DNA from: JANQEU01 sp965242805
GTDB taxonomy: Bacteria; Bacteroidota; Bacteroidia; Cytophagales; Cyclobacteriaceae
Assembly: GCA_965242805.1 (NCBI GenBank)
Contig: CBDETD010000002.1
Span: 3,348,001-3,412,000 of the forward strand
Length of the DNA stretch: 64,000 nucleotides
Reading direction: 5' to 3'
The position numbers and the translations under genes were made by a program. Below, piece by piece: positions 26,599 to 34,977 of this stretch. Every line of letters begins with the position of its first letter. Positions within the stretch are counted from its first letter, which is position 1. Below the pieces are notes generated by a model. It worked only from the letters and a program-made list of their open reading frames with translations, searched no databases and was not told the origin of the DNA.

Positions 26599-29500
26599 TT
26601 AGAAATACAATTGCCACATTGATAGTGTCCTTCACAATACTATTATTGTTGGATCACAGTTCTGATATCGAGAAAAACAGATCTGAAAAAGATCTTAAGA
26701 AAGCAAGGGAAGAGTATTTTCTAAACAAATTGAAAGATCCTGCCACGGGCCAGATCCCTGCAAACGTCCGAAAGCGGGAATTAGCATTTTCTGAGCAATT
26801 GAAGAAAGATGTAGCTCGTGCCAGAACGATGAAATCCGAAGCATTTTCACATGAATGGAAGGAGCTTGGACCTTCAAATGTTGGAGGTCGAACCAGGGCC
26901 ATAGCTATTGATAGAAGAAACAGTAACGTGATCATGACCGCAGGAGTTTCCGGAGGTATATGGAAATCTGAAGATGGCGGTGTTACATGGTCCCCCCGTT
27001 TGAATTCAGGAAGTAATCTAAGTATAGTTTCCATTGCCCAGGATCCTTTGACCCAGGACACCTGGTACGCGAGTATGGGTGAAGGGAGCGGAGGAGGCTC
27101 AGCTTCGGGAAAAGGTGGTGGAGCAAATTATTTGGGATCCGGAATTTATAAATCAGTCGACAATGGTGAATCATGGACATTGATGACCTATGATAGGATT
27201 TCAGACAATAGGTACGAAGCGTCTGGTAACGCGACACTAGGAATTACAGCATTCCTGCTGGGGCCATTTCAGTTGACAAGTAAACTACTAATTCATGATC
27301 AAAATGGTACCTCCACCATCTACCTGACATCGCAGTATTATGGAATCTGGAAGTCCATTGATGGAGGTCAGTCCTTTGACAGGTTTGCCTCATCAATCAT
27401 AAATGATGAGGACCCTGTTTACTCGGAGATCGTGATTGATACTGCGGATGTAATGACAATTTGGTTTGGTCCTACGAGCAGTGGAAACAATGGATTTTAC
27501 AGATCGTACGACCTCGGTCAGTCTTTTTTTGATATCACACCGGGGAGTTATTCGGCTGTGGATGACTTTGCCAGAACAGTGATGGCGGTTGCACCTTCGG
27601 ATCCGACAAACCTGTATTCTTTCACCTATGCCGGAGGATTGGATCATCTACTCTATCACTTTGAGCTGGATTCATTTGACAGGGACATTGGACCATTGAT
27701 CATTTCAAACAGATCAAATTCTCTGAAGAATTTTGTGGGTGACTTTGGTGGCGAATTGACCACTCAGGGAGGCTATGATATGAGCATCGCAGTTCACCCT
27801 GCTGACAAGGATTTTGTTGTGATCGGGTATACAAATTTAATTCGCACGAACGATGCTTTTGCAACGGCAATAGACCAGGATAAGGGATATTCATGGATCG
27901 GCGGATATGATAATCCCTTAAATGTTTTTGGAAACACGCATCATCCTGACCAACACATTGCACTATTTGACCCAAACGATCCTGATATACTATGGGCCGG
28001 GCATGATGGAGGTATCTCCTGGACGCAGGATGCAACAGCAGAGCCAATTTCATGGACATCCGCCAACAATGATTATAATGTAACTCAATACTACACAGCA
28101 GCTCTTGGAAAGGGAGAGTTGATCAACTCGGTAATTGGGGGAACGCAAGACAATGGAACCCCTTTTCTCGATATTCAGGGTTTCCAAACTGCATTAATTC
28201 CATCCTTAGGGGATATTTCTTCAGGAGATGGCGCATTTTGTTTTATTGGCGATACATTGATATACACCTCTGCCCAGGAAGGAGCCATATTGGTTGGACA
28301 AGGTTCGGACATCGGAAACTATCTTGGCTACTTTGAGAGAAGTGACTTAAATACACTTTTCATACACCCTTTTGCCATAGACCCCAACGAAGAAGGAACC
28401 CTATATTACCCAGACTTTAACAACGGATTGTTTTTGAGGAATACGAGATTCGCCGATGCTTTTGCACAATCCCAAAACTCTTTGGTGGATAACAATTGGG
28501 AGACCATAAACCTTGATCAGGCTCGTACGATCACCGCATTAAAGGTTTCTGATAAAAATCCTTCTAGCCGCCTCTATTTTGGAGGTTTGAATGTGACCAC
28601 TCCTTACCTGGGAGTTATGGACTCCGCTAATGTCTTAGATGGATCAAATATCAACTATTTTGAGTATCCCCAGATTGCAAGCGAAGCCTATCTGGTAGAT
28701 ATTGTCTTAAATTCCAAAGATGCAAATGAGCTTCTTCTGGTTTATTCATCGTACAACATTACAGGCTTATATCACTCACTTGATGGTGGACAGACCATAA
28801 CGGCCGTCGAAGGTAACCTGGGTGTGGATGACGACCTTGATTTTCAAGGACTTTCAGGTCCCTCAATGAGGGCCGCGGAGATCGTCCACTTTGAGGATGA
28901 AAGGAAATACGTGGTAGCAACCAGCATTGGATTATTTTCCACTAGTCTATTGGACGGTGCCAATACAAATTGGGCGCTGGAAACAGATTTACTGGATAAT
29001 GTGGTGATTGAGGACCTTGATTCCAGAGAATCTGATGGTGCGATACTGGTTGGCACACATGGACGTGGAATGTTTCTTGGAAAAGTCCTGGGAGCTAATA
29101 CTGCTCCCACAGCCTTCGATACTGTGTTTGATATTAATGAAAATGCGGAAAATGGAACTTTGGTCGGTCTCGTCGGTGCAGAGGATCCGGAAGGTGATAA
29201 TTTGACATATGAGATCATCAATGGAAACGATAATACCACATTTACACTCAGTTCAGAAGGTCAGATCCTCGTTAATGATTCCAGCCTTTTAAATTTTGAG
29301 ACCGGGATCCAATTTGTGATAGCAGTAAGGATCAGTGATGGGGAATTATCAACCGACGTAACATTCACCATAAACCTTATCGATATTAATGAATCCCCTG
29401 TTGTTGAGGATTTTGAGTTTTCTATCGAGGAAAATAGTGATATGGGTACGTCGGTGGGAACTGTTACGGCGTCCGATCCCGAAAATGATATACTTTCTTA

Positions 29501-29954
29501 TGAAATTACATCAGGTAATATTGACAATGCATTCCTTTTGAATTCAGTGAGTGGTGAGTTGAGTGTAATGAATTCTGAAGTTTTGGATTTCGAAGAAACC
29601 GAGCAATTCGTATTGGAGCTTTCGGTTTCCGATGGTGAATTGACGGCCATTTCCCAAGTCATTGTTGATCTGATTGATCTGGATGATGTGCTTGGAATAA
29701 CCGAGCCTGATCCATTATCAGTTTTCCCAAATCCTACTAGTGGACCAATCAATTTTAACGTAAGTCAGGAGATCTCCGGAAAAGTGGATTATCAACTATT
29801 TGATGTAAGTGGTAAACTCTGCCAGTCCAACTCGATCTTGCCAACATCAAATCAGTACGAGATCGAAATTCAGAATGTAAAAGAGGGTGTGTATTATCTT
29901 ATATTAAGCACACAAGACTATCAATTCAAAAATAAAGTCCTGATCTCCAGGTAA
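26595..29954 (+). CDS. BNR/sortilin-like propeller protein with two cadherin repeats and T9SS sorting domain
   Basis: This 1119-residue protein starts with an uncleaved-looking or weak signal segment (residues 5-20), then a charged helix. From about 90 to 820 it carries sortilin/BNR-type propeller repeats with the Asp-box pattern (GGIWKSEDGGVTW, GIYKSVDNGESW, GIWKSIDGGQSF, GLYHSLDGGQT). Two cadherin repeats follow (about 834-935 and 934-1032) with IDINE and DPEGD calcium-type motifs. Residues from about 1036 are a T9SS type A sorting domain (VFPNPTSG, DVSGK, EGVYYLIL). Large exported proteins of this type are often annotated as glycosyl hydrolases, but no catalytic residues are visible, so binding or adhesion is as likely. 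It overlaps the upstream lipoprotein gene by 4 bases. Confidence 0.88.
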   Translation: MIRNTIATLIVSFTILLLLDHSSDIEKNRSEKDLKKAREEYFLNKLKDPATGQIPANVRKRELAFSEQLKKDVARARTMKSEAFSHEWKELGPSNVGGRTRAIAIDRRNSNVIMTAGVSGGIWKSEDGGVTWSPRLNSGSNLSIVSIAQDPLTQDTWYASMGEGSGGGSASGKGGGANYLGSGIYKSVDNGESWTLMTYDRISDNRYEASGNATLGITAFLLGPFQLTSKLLIHDQNGTSTIYLTSQYYGIWKSIDGGQSFDRFASSIINDEDPVYSEIVIDTADVMTIWFGPTSSGNNGFYRSYDLGQSFFDITPGSYSAVDDFARTVMAVAPSDPTNLYSFTYAGGLDHLLYHFELDSFDRDIGPLIISNRSNSLKNFVGDFGGELTTQGGYDMSIAVHPADKDFVVIGYTNLIRTNDAFATAIDQDKGYSWIGGYDNPLNVFGNTHHPDQHIALFDPNDPDILWAGHDGGISWTQDATAEPISWTSANNDYNVTQYYTAALGKGELINSVIGGTQDNGTPFLDIQGFQTALIPSLGDISSGDGAFCFIGDTLIYTSAQEGAILVGQGSDIGNYLGYFERSDLNTLFIHPFAIDPNEEGTLYYPDFNNGLFLRNTRFADAFAQSQNSLVDNNWETINLDQARTITALKVSDKNPSSRLYFGGLNVTTPYLGVMDSANVLDGSNINYFEYPQIASEAYLVDIVLNSKDANELLLVYSSYNITGLYHSLDGGQTITAVEGNLGVDDDLDFQGLSGPSMRAAEIVHFEDERKYVVATSIGLFSTSLLDGANTNWALETDLLDNVVIEDLDSRESDGAILVGTHGRGMFLGKVLGANTAPTAFDTVFDINENAENGTLVGLVGAEDPEGDNLTYEIINGNDNTTFTLSSEGQILVNDSSLLNFETGIQFVIAVRISDGELSTDVTFTINLIDINESPVVEDFEFSIEENSDMGTSVGTVTASDPENDILSYEITSGNIDNAFLLNSVSGELSVMNSEVLDFEETEQFVLELSVSDGELTAISQVIVDLIDLDDVLGITEPDPLSVFPNPTSGPINFNVSQEISGKVDYQLFDVSGKLCQSNSILPTSNQYEIEIQNVKEGVYYLILSTQDYQFKNKVLISR

Positions 29955-29995
29955 CATTCAGTTTCGTGGTATGATATTTGTTAAATTGATGTCCA

Positions 29996-30409
29996 ATGAA
30001 GTGGATCTCATTTATCATTTTACTGTTTGGTTTTTTCTTTCAAAGTCAAGCCCAGTTTGGAATTAGTTATCATCAATCTAACATCCCATCAGGGGGTATC
30101 AATCTGGAGTTGAACGACCGATTTATTCCCGAATTAAGGTTTGGAACTGATGCATACTTTGAAGATGTCAGTATTGAAGCACTGTTCAACATTATTTTTA
30201 AGAGCGATGAGATCATCGATGTCTATACTGGAATTGGTGGTCGTGTCAACCAATTTCCCGGACTTGTTGTACCCATAGGAATAAATATTTATCCATTTGA
30301 AGACAAGAAGTTCGGATTCCATATGGAACTGGCGGGTATAACGGATGGAGAATCGACAATCTTACGTGGTAGCTTAGGCATTCGCTATAGGTTTATCAAA
30401 AAAGAATAA
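29996..30409 (+). CDS. Small exported beta-rich protein, tandem paralogue 1
   Basis: The product of 137 residues has a clear signal peptide ending SQAQ (about residue 20). The rest alternates polar and hydrophobic residues and ends in GIRYRF plus a short basic tail, as in small outer-membrane barrels. It aligns over its whole length with the next gene: ISYH, RFIPEFR/ELR, VIPVGIN or VVPIGIN, YPFE, GFH and GIRYRF are shared. I do not recognise the family. It follows the BNR protein gene by 41 bases. Confidence 0.75.
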   Translation: MKWISFIILLFGFFFQSQAQFGISYHQSNIPSGGINLELNDRFIPELRFGTDAYFEDVSIEALFNIIFKSDEIIDVYTGIGGRVNQFPGLVVPIGINIYPFEDKKFGFHMELAGITDGESTILRGSLGIRYRFIKKE

Positions 30410-30427
30410 AACCCATAAGAAAAGAAT

Positions 30428-30838
30428 ATGCGTAGAATCTTTACTTTCATCGCAGTCCTGTTTGTGGTGCAAATTGCTATAGGCCAGGCAACTATCAGTT
30501 ATCATGTCTCATCACAGTCCTTCATAGGATTCAATTACGAAATCCAGGAAAGGTTCATTCCGGAATTTCGAGTTGATGCTTATGCTTCATTTGAGAATAT
30601 TGGGATGCAATTTAATTTCTCCTATATCTTCATTAAAACAGGCAATGCTGATATATATGCCGGATTAGGTACAGATCTCAGAGAATTTGACGCGGTAATC
30701 ATTCCTGTTGGAATTAATTTTTATCCTTTTGAGAAGAAGAATGCCGGATTTCATGTTGAAGTTGCAACTATAATCGAAGGAGAGGCCTTCTTGAGGTCAA
30801 GTTTTGGGATTAGATATCGATTTGGAGAGAGAAATTAG
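30428..30838 (+). CDS. Small exported beta-rich protein, tandem paralogue 2
   Basis: The 136-residue product has a signal peptide ending IGQA and the same strand pattern and end motif (FGIRYRFGE) as the gene 18 bases upstream, so the pair arose by tandem duplication. Eight or fewer amphipathic strands fit a small outer-membrane barrel, which is inference. Its stop codon overlaps the convergent S41 peptidase gene by 4 bases. Confidence 0.75.
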   Translation: MRRIFTFIAVLFVVQIAIGQATISYHVSSQSFIGFNYEIQERFIPEFRVDAYASFENIGMQFNFSYIFIKTGNADIYAGLGTDLREFDAVIIPVGINFYPFEKKNAGFHVEVATIIEGEAFLRSSFGIRYRFGERN

Positions 30839-32196
30839 TTTCTTGCGATCATTTCCAAAACTTGTTGCAGTTGACTGTCTTTATTGTCAGATCGATATTC
30901 TGGATCCATTATTATATCAGGGCGTACAGGTTGCCCATCTTCTGATTCAGGGACACCAGCTGTCAAATACCTCCAATACGGAATATTAACTTCAATTTTT
31001 GAATGGGAACCGCGGAAAGTTCTGGAGTTGCCACTGGTATTTCCTGTTGCTCCACCACCAGTTTCGATACCAACAAGTGTTGCAAATTGATTAAACTTTA
31101 GAACGGACGCCACATCCGCACATGTCGAGTAGCATCCACCATCAATTATCACGTATGCAGTTCCTTCAAATCTTGTATCAGGAAGTTGTTGGACAGACAG
31201 TCCGGAGTGTGCAGTGACCCATCTCTTGTTGTCTTTGGAGATGACATTACCATAGCTGTTGTACTTTTCTGTAACTTCTATTGATTTGAAATATCCAAAC
31301 GGCCGATTGGCGAGATAACTTACCAATAGAGCTCCGTACTCATCTCTTCCTCCGCCATTGCCTCGTAAATCCAGTATCAGGTTCCTGACACTTTCATCTT
31401 CAATCCTCTGGAATGATTTCCCCAAAAAGTCCCGATAATTTCCCAGCCTGGATGAACTAAACGTTCGGATATTCATAATTGCCGCCGAAACTGAGTCGAC
31501 TATATCCAGGGATAAAAGAGGTCTTTCCATATCTTCATTATGTTCCATCAATTGGTCAAGGGTAAATCCCGGAACTTTCGAGACTAGCAATTGGTCATTT
31601 CTTTTAATCCGAATTGAAAATGATGTTTGTGTGTGGTCAAACAGGAACGCATATTGAATGGGCCAGGACATATTCAACCGATGATCTTTTCCCGAATTGA
31701 TATATCCGTCGCCGGGGATCCTATTTCTTAAAACCTGTAAGATCCTGCTGACTGGTAAATCATTCACTGCAATAATTTGATCTTTTGATTCAATTTCATT
31801 TCCACTTAGCACTTCGTCTACGAATATCTCATCATCCCGTACTACAACTGTAATAGGCATAAGTACCGCATTGGACCGAGTATGACTGTGCAGGATTTCC
31901 GGAACCCTGACTCTTGTATGACCACAGCGAATTGAGGTAATGAACTCACTCACCGCTCGATAATATTCAATTTCAGTTAGTCCCCCATCAAGACTACCTG
32001 TGAAAGTTCTGAAATTGTTTTCAAATTCCTCCTCTGAATTAAACCAATAGAGACCTGAATGATAATCGATTAATTCTTGCTTCAGGGAAATGGCTTCGTC
32101 CTGCAATTCTTTTTTGGGGATCAACACATCTTTTTGGGAAGAGGCTGGTTCACAGGAAATTGATATGATGAAAATAATGTAGAATGACCTTTTCAT
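30835..32196 (-). CDS. S41 family peptidase lipoprotein
   Basis: The 453-residue product has a lipoprotein signal with ISISC as lipobox (Cys15), placing it in the cell envelope. The C-terminal half is the S41 (C-terminal processing peptidase/TSPc) domain: LILDLRGNGGGRDEYG, the nucleophile segment GGCYSTCAD near residue 355 with the likely catalytic Ser, and GIETGGGATGN. A PDZ-like segment (about 130-170, DQIIAVNDLPV) precedes it. The catalytic Ser is flanked by two cysteines, which could form a disulfide. It may be last in a transcript with the methyltransferase and polyketide synthase genes (59-base gap), but nothing shows a role in that pathway. Confidence 0.85.
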   Translation of the reverse strand: MKRSFYIIFIISISCEPASSQKDVLIPKKELQDEAISLKQELIDYHSGLYWFNSEEEFENNFRTFTGSLDGGLTEIEYYRAVSEFITSIRCGHTRVRVPEILHSHTRSNAVLMPITVVVRDDEIFVDEVLSGNEIESKDQIIAVNDLPVSRILQVLRNRIPGDGYINSGKDHRLNMSWPIQYAFLFDHTQTSFSIRIKRNDQLLVSKVPGFTLDQLMEHNEDMERPLLSLDIVDSVSAAIMNIRTFSSSRLGNYRDFLGKSFQRIEDESVRNLILDLRGNGGGRDEYGALLVSYLANRPFGYFKSIEVTEKYNSYGNVISKDNKRWVTAHSGLSVQQLPDTRFEGTAYVIIDGGCYSTCADVASVLKFNQFATLVGIETGGGATGNTSGNSRTFRGSHSKIEVNIPYWRYLTAGVPESEDGQPVRPDIIMDPEYRSDNKDSQLQQVLEMIARN

Positions 32197-32255
32197 TGAT
32201 TAATTGGATACCTCTATTATTACGAGGAGACCAGTTAATCGATCAAATATTTTGA

Positions 32256-32957
32256 CTAATGGGAAATGGAATCTCCAAATATCAACCGCCACCTAAAAGC
32301 CCATTTCCAGGATAGGTGATAATCCTTAATACCGGCCTTTTCAAGGATCACCAAAAGTTCGGATTTTTTGAAGCCCCTCTTTACTGATAACGGAGCGTCA
32401 TATTTAACCATACTGGATCTTGAAAACAGCCTTGTGATCAATTTGATGGCGTAATACGCGATGGGGTGGCGATGCAGGTCATTGACAATCACACCCAACC
32501 TTGCCTGTTCTTTCCATGACCTGAACATGGCGACAAGTTGATCTTCATCGAAATGATGAGTAAAAAGACATGCGTGTACGATATCGAAGTTCCTCTCCCT
32601 AAACTCTGGGGAAAGTACATTTATACTTTCAAATGAAATTTCCTGGTATCCATTGATATGATCAGTGGCATAGTTAACAATGTTTGGATTTGCATCAAGA
32701 CCTACCAAACTTACTTCTTTATCCATTTTTCGGCTCCAATCAGCCATTTGCTTGAGCATGTCACCACCTCCACAACCAAGGTCCACCAGGGAGATGGAGT
32801 TGTGATGTTGTAATAATCGCTTGAATGCGGAAATGCTGACGGAATTACCTCCAAGGGTGCGATTTATGGTTTCTAGTTCCCGAAGGGTTTGAAAAACGAC
32901 CTCCCCGGAAATATTGAGATCATCCATGATCTCCGGTTCAATAGACCGTTTTCTCAT
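32256..32957 (-). CDS. Class I SAM-dependent methyltransferase of type III PKS cluster
   Basis: The 233-residue protein has the SAM-binding motif I VDLGCGGGDML (residues 58-68), an acidic residue ending strand 2 (LVGLDANP) and the post-motif HACLFTHHF. Its start lies one base after the stop of the type III polyketide synthase gene, so the two are translationally coupled. It probably methylates the polyketide product or a hydroxylated derivative. It differs from SrsB and BpsB, the methyltransferases of known bacterial type III PKS operons, which are membrane ICMT-type enzymes; this one looks soluble. Confidence 0.85.
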   Translation of the reverse strand: MRKRSIEPEIMDDLNISGEVVFQTLRELETINRTLGGNSVSISAFKRLLQHHNSISLVDLGCGGGDMLKQMADWSRKMDKEVSLVGLDANPNIVNYATDHINGYQEISFESINVLSPEFRERNFDIVHACLFTHHFDEDQLVAMFRSWKEQARLGVIVNDLHRHPIAYYAIKLITRLFSRSSMVKYDAPLSVKRGFKKSELLVILEKAGIKDYHLSWKWAFRWRLIFGDSISH

Positions 32958-32958
32958 T

Positions 32959-34056
32959 TTAGGTTTTAATTTTCAAAAGCATACTCTCCAATGTAAGACC
33001 AGGTCCGAAAGCGAAACTGAGGATCCTTTTTCCGGTTTCTCTGGCAAAATCAATACGATCCGAAAGCGACTTAAGAACAAACAATACGGTGGGAGACGAC
33101 ATGTTACCTGTCATCCGCAATACTTCATGAGCATCAAAATTATCTTCCTTTTTGATGCCAAGTGTTTCTTCAATTACCGACAGGATCCGCTTTCCTCCAG
33201 GGTGTATCGCGAAAAATGGAATATCTGAAACTGAAAGCTCCAGTCTATTTAGTAATCTATTTGTCAATGTCTCAATTCCTTCCCTAATGACGTCAGGAAC
33301 CTTATGAGTCAACTTCATCTCGAATCCAAAATCTCCTATATGCCATCCCATTTCGTCTTTACCACTGGGAGCGAGATCATTGTGAAAACATTCCAACTGA
33401 AATTCATTGGAGTTGAACCCTCCGGAAGTGACGATCACGGCAGCAGCTCCATCACCAAAAAGGGAGTTGGCCAGAATGTTATTGTCGTCCTTTGCATCCT
33501 GCAAGTGAATGCTGCATAACTCCACACAAACGATCATTACCCTGGCTTCACTGTCTGCGCGTACAATTTGGTCGGCGAGTTTCAGTGCGTTGAACGCGGC
33601 ATAGCAACCCATGAAATTAATGGCTGTCCTTTGAATTGAGTTGTTGAAACCCAATTTTTCAACCAGTTCAATTCCAAGTCCGGGAGCGTACATTCCAGTA
33701 CAGCTCACGGTGATCAGGTGAGTAAAGGATCCAACAGGTAAATTGATTCTTTGCCTGGATCGATCGATTGCAAGAGCAGCTAGTTTTAACGCTTCTTTTT
33801 CATATAGGACCATTCGAGGTTTGAGGGAAGGGAATTCCCTATCACCCGAGAAGAAAGCCTGTCCATTTAGATTATTGCCAAAGTCCTTCAGAACGGAATA
33901 TCGTTGTTTTATGCCACTGGCCCGATAAAGTACCCGTAACTTCTTCTCTTCTTCATCATTGAGCTTCAGATTTTTGATCATGAAGTCAGCAATCACCGTT
34001 TGAGGTGTCAGATGTTCCGGGAGAGCGGTACCTATGGCGGAGATAAATGATGGCAT
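32959..34056 (-). CDS. Type III polyketide synthase (chalcone synthase-like)
   Basis: The 365-residue protein has the type III PKS fold with the full catalytic triad: Cys151 in NFMGCYAAF, His285 in FAIHPGGKRIL and Asn318 in GNMSSPTV. The C-terminal GPG loop (FAFGPGLTLE) is also present. Such homodimers extend an acyl starter with malonyl-CoA and cyclise the product to a pyrone or resorcinol. The closest bacterial groups make alkylpyrones or alkylresorcinols from fatty acyl starters, so a long-chain phenolic lipid is the likely product, which is inference. The gene is divergent from the UbiA gene (56 bases) and coupled to the methyltransferase. Confidence 0.92.
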   Translation of the reverse strand: MPSFISAIGTALPEHLTPQTVIADFMIKNLKLNDEEEKKLRVLYRASGIKQRYSVLKDFGNNLNGQAFFSGDREFPSLKPRMVLYEKEALKLAALAIDRSRQRINLPVGSFTHLITVSCTGMYAPGLGIELVEKLGFNNSIQRTAINFMGCYAAFNALKLADQIVRADSEARVMIVCVELCSIHLQDAKDDNNILANSLFGDGAAAVIVTSGGFNSNEFQLECFHNDLAPSGKDEMGWHIGDFGFEMKLTHKVPDVIREGIETLTNRLLNRLELSVSDIPFFAIHPGGKRILSVIEETLGIKKEDNFDAHEVLRMTGNMSSPTVLFVLKSLSDRIDFARETGKRILSFAFGPGLTLESMLLKIKT

Positions 34057-34058
34057 CT

Positions 34059-34090
34059 TTTGAAGCTAATTTCAATATTACGTATCTTTC
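34059..34090 (+). promoter_or_regulatory. Predicted Bacteroidota-type promoter for the UbiA-like gene
   Basis: TTTG at 34059-34062 is followed after 20 bases by TATCTTTC at 34083-34090, one mismatch from TAnnTTTG. The ATG is 23 bases downstream. The element begins 3 bases outside the divergent polyketide synthase start codon, so expression of the two arms may interfere or be co-controlled. Confidence 0.45.
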
Positions 34091-34112
34091 TTCACGAGTC
34101 ACTAACTAATCC

Positions 34113-34973
34113 ATGAAAAAGTCCACCTTATTACATTTGCGATTTCCTTTTTCATTCTTTCTATTGCCGGTATTTCTTTTCGCTTCGGCAATATCCTATA
34201 ATCCAAACTGGATAGACTTTGGGTTGGTTTTCTTCATTTTGCATTTCCTGGTATATCCAGCAAGCAATGGATATAATTCATTCTTTGACAAGGACAAGAA
34301 AAGTATCGGGGGTCTGGAACATCCCCCTGAACCGGAAATGGAGTTGTACTGGGTGAGCCTCATGATGGATACAATTGCAATTCTGATGGCCCTGATAGTG
34401 TCTCCGGAGTTTACAGTCATGTGTCTCTTGTATGGTTTGGTCTCTAAAGCTTATAGCCACCCCAAAGTCCGGCTTAAGAAATACCCTATAATTGGATTGC
34501 TGACAATTGGTATATTCCAGGGGTACTTTACCTTTCTCACGGTTTACATTGGAATTACGGCAAATGGTTGGGGCACGGTATTCACCCCTGATGTTCAGAT
34601 CCCAGCTGTCCTCAGCAGTTTGCTTCTTTTGGGATCTTATCCGATGTCCCAGGTATACCAGCATGAAGAAGATGGGGAAAGAAATGATCTTACCATAAGT
34701 CGCAAGCTAGGGGTATTGGGAACCTTCCATTTTACAGCAATCTTCTTTTCAATATCTGTAGGTGGTTTCGTATTGTATTTCCTTAACTATGATGCTCCCT
34801 GGGGTGCCTACATGTTTGTGGTCGCATTACTTCCGGTATTGGTCTATTTCTCTATGTGGTACTTTAAAGTTAGGAAAGACCTAAATGCAGCAAACTATAA
34901 ATGGACAATGGGTCTCAACATGATCTCGTCAACATCACTGAACCTATTTTTTCTCATTTGGTGGATCAGCTGA
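34113..34973 (+). CDS. UbiA-type prenyltransferase family membrane protein
   Basis: This 286-residue membrane protein has about eight or nine hydrophobic segments and the UbiA layout. The first acidic motif lies in NSFFDKDKKSIGG (about residue 56), where the classic NDxxDxxxD is altered at two Asp positions. The second lies in YQHEEDGERND followed by LTISRKLG (about 180-200), close to the DxxxD..R.TLAVRLG pattern of MenA and ChlG. It should transfer a prenyl group from a diphosphate to an aromatic acceptor in the inner membrane; the neighbouring type III PKS product is the obvious candidate. It is divergent from the PKS gene and ends 4 bases from the convergent oxidoreductase gene. Confidence 0.85.
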   Translation: MKKSTLLHLRFPFSFFLLPVFLFASAISYNPNWIDFGLVFFILHFLVYPASNGYNSFFDKDKKSIGGLEHPPEPEMELYWVSLMMDTIAILMALIVSPEFTVMCLLYGLVSKAYSHPKVRLKKYPIIGLLTIGIFQGYFTFLTVYIGITANGWGTVFTPDVQIPAVLSSLLLLGSYPMSQVYQHEEDGERNDLTISRKLGVLGTFHFTAIFFSISVGGFVLYFLNYDAPWGAYMFVVALLPVLVYFSMWYFKVRKDLNAANYKWTMGLNMISSTSLNLFFLIWWIS

Positions 34974-34977
34974 CGAA

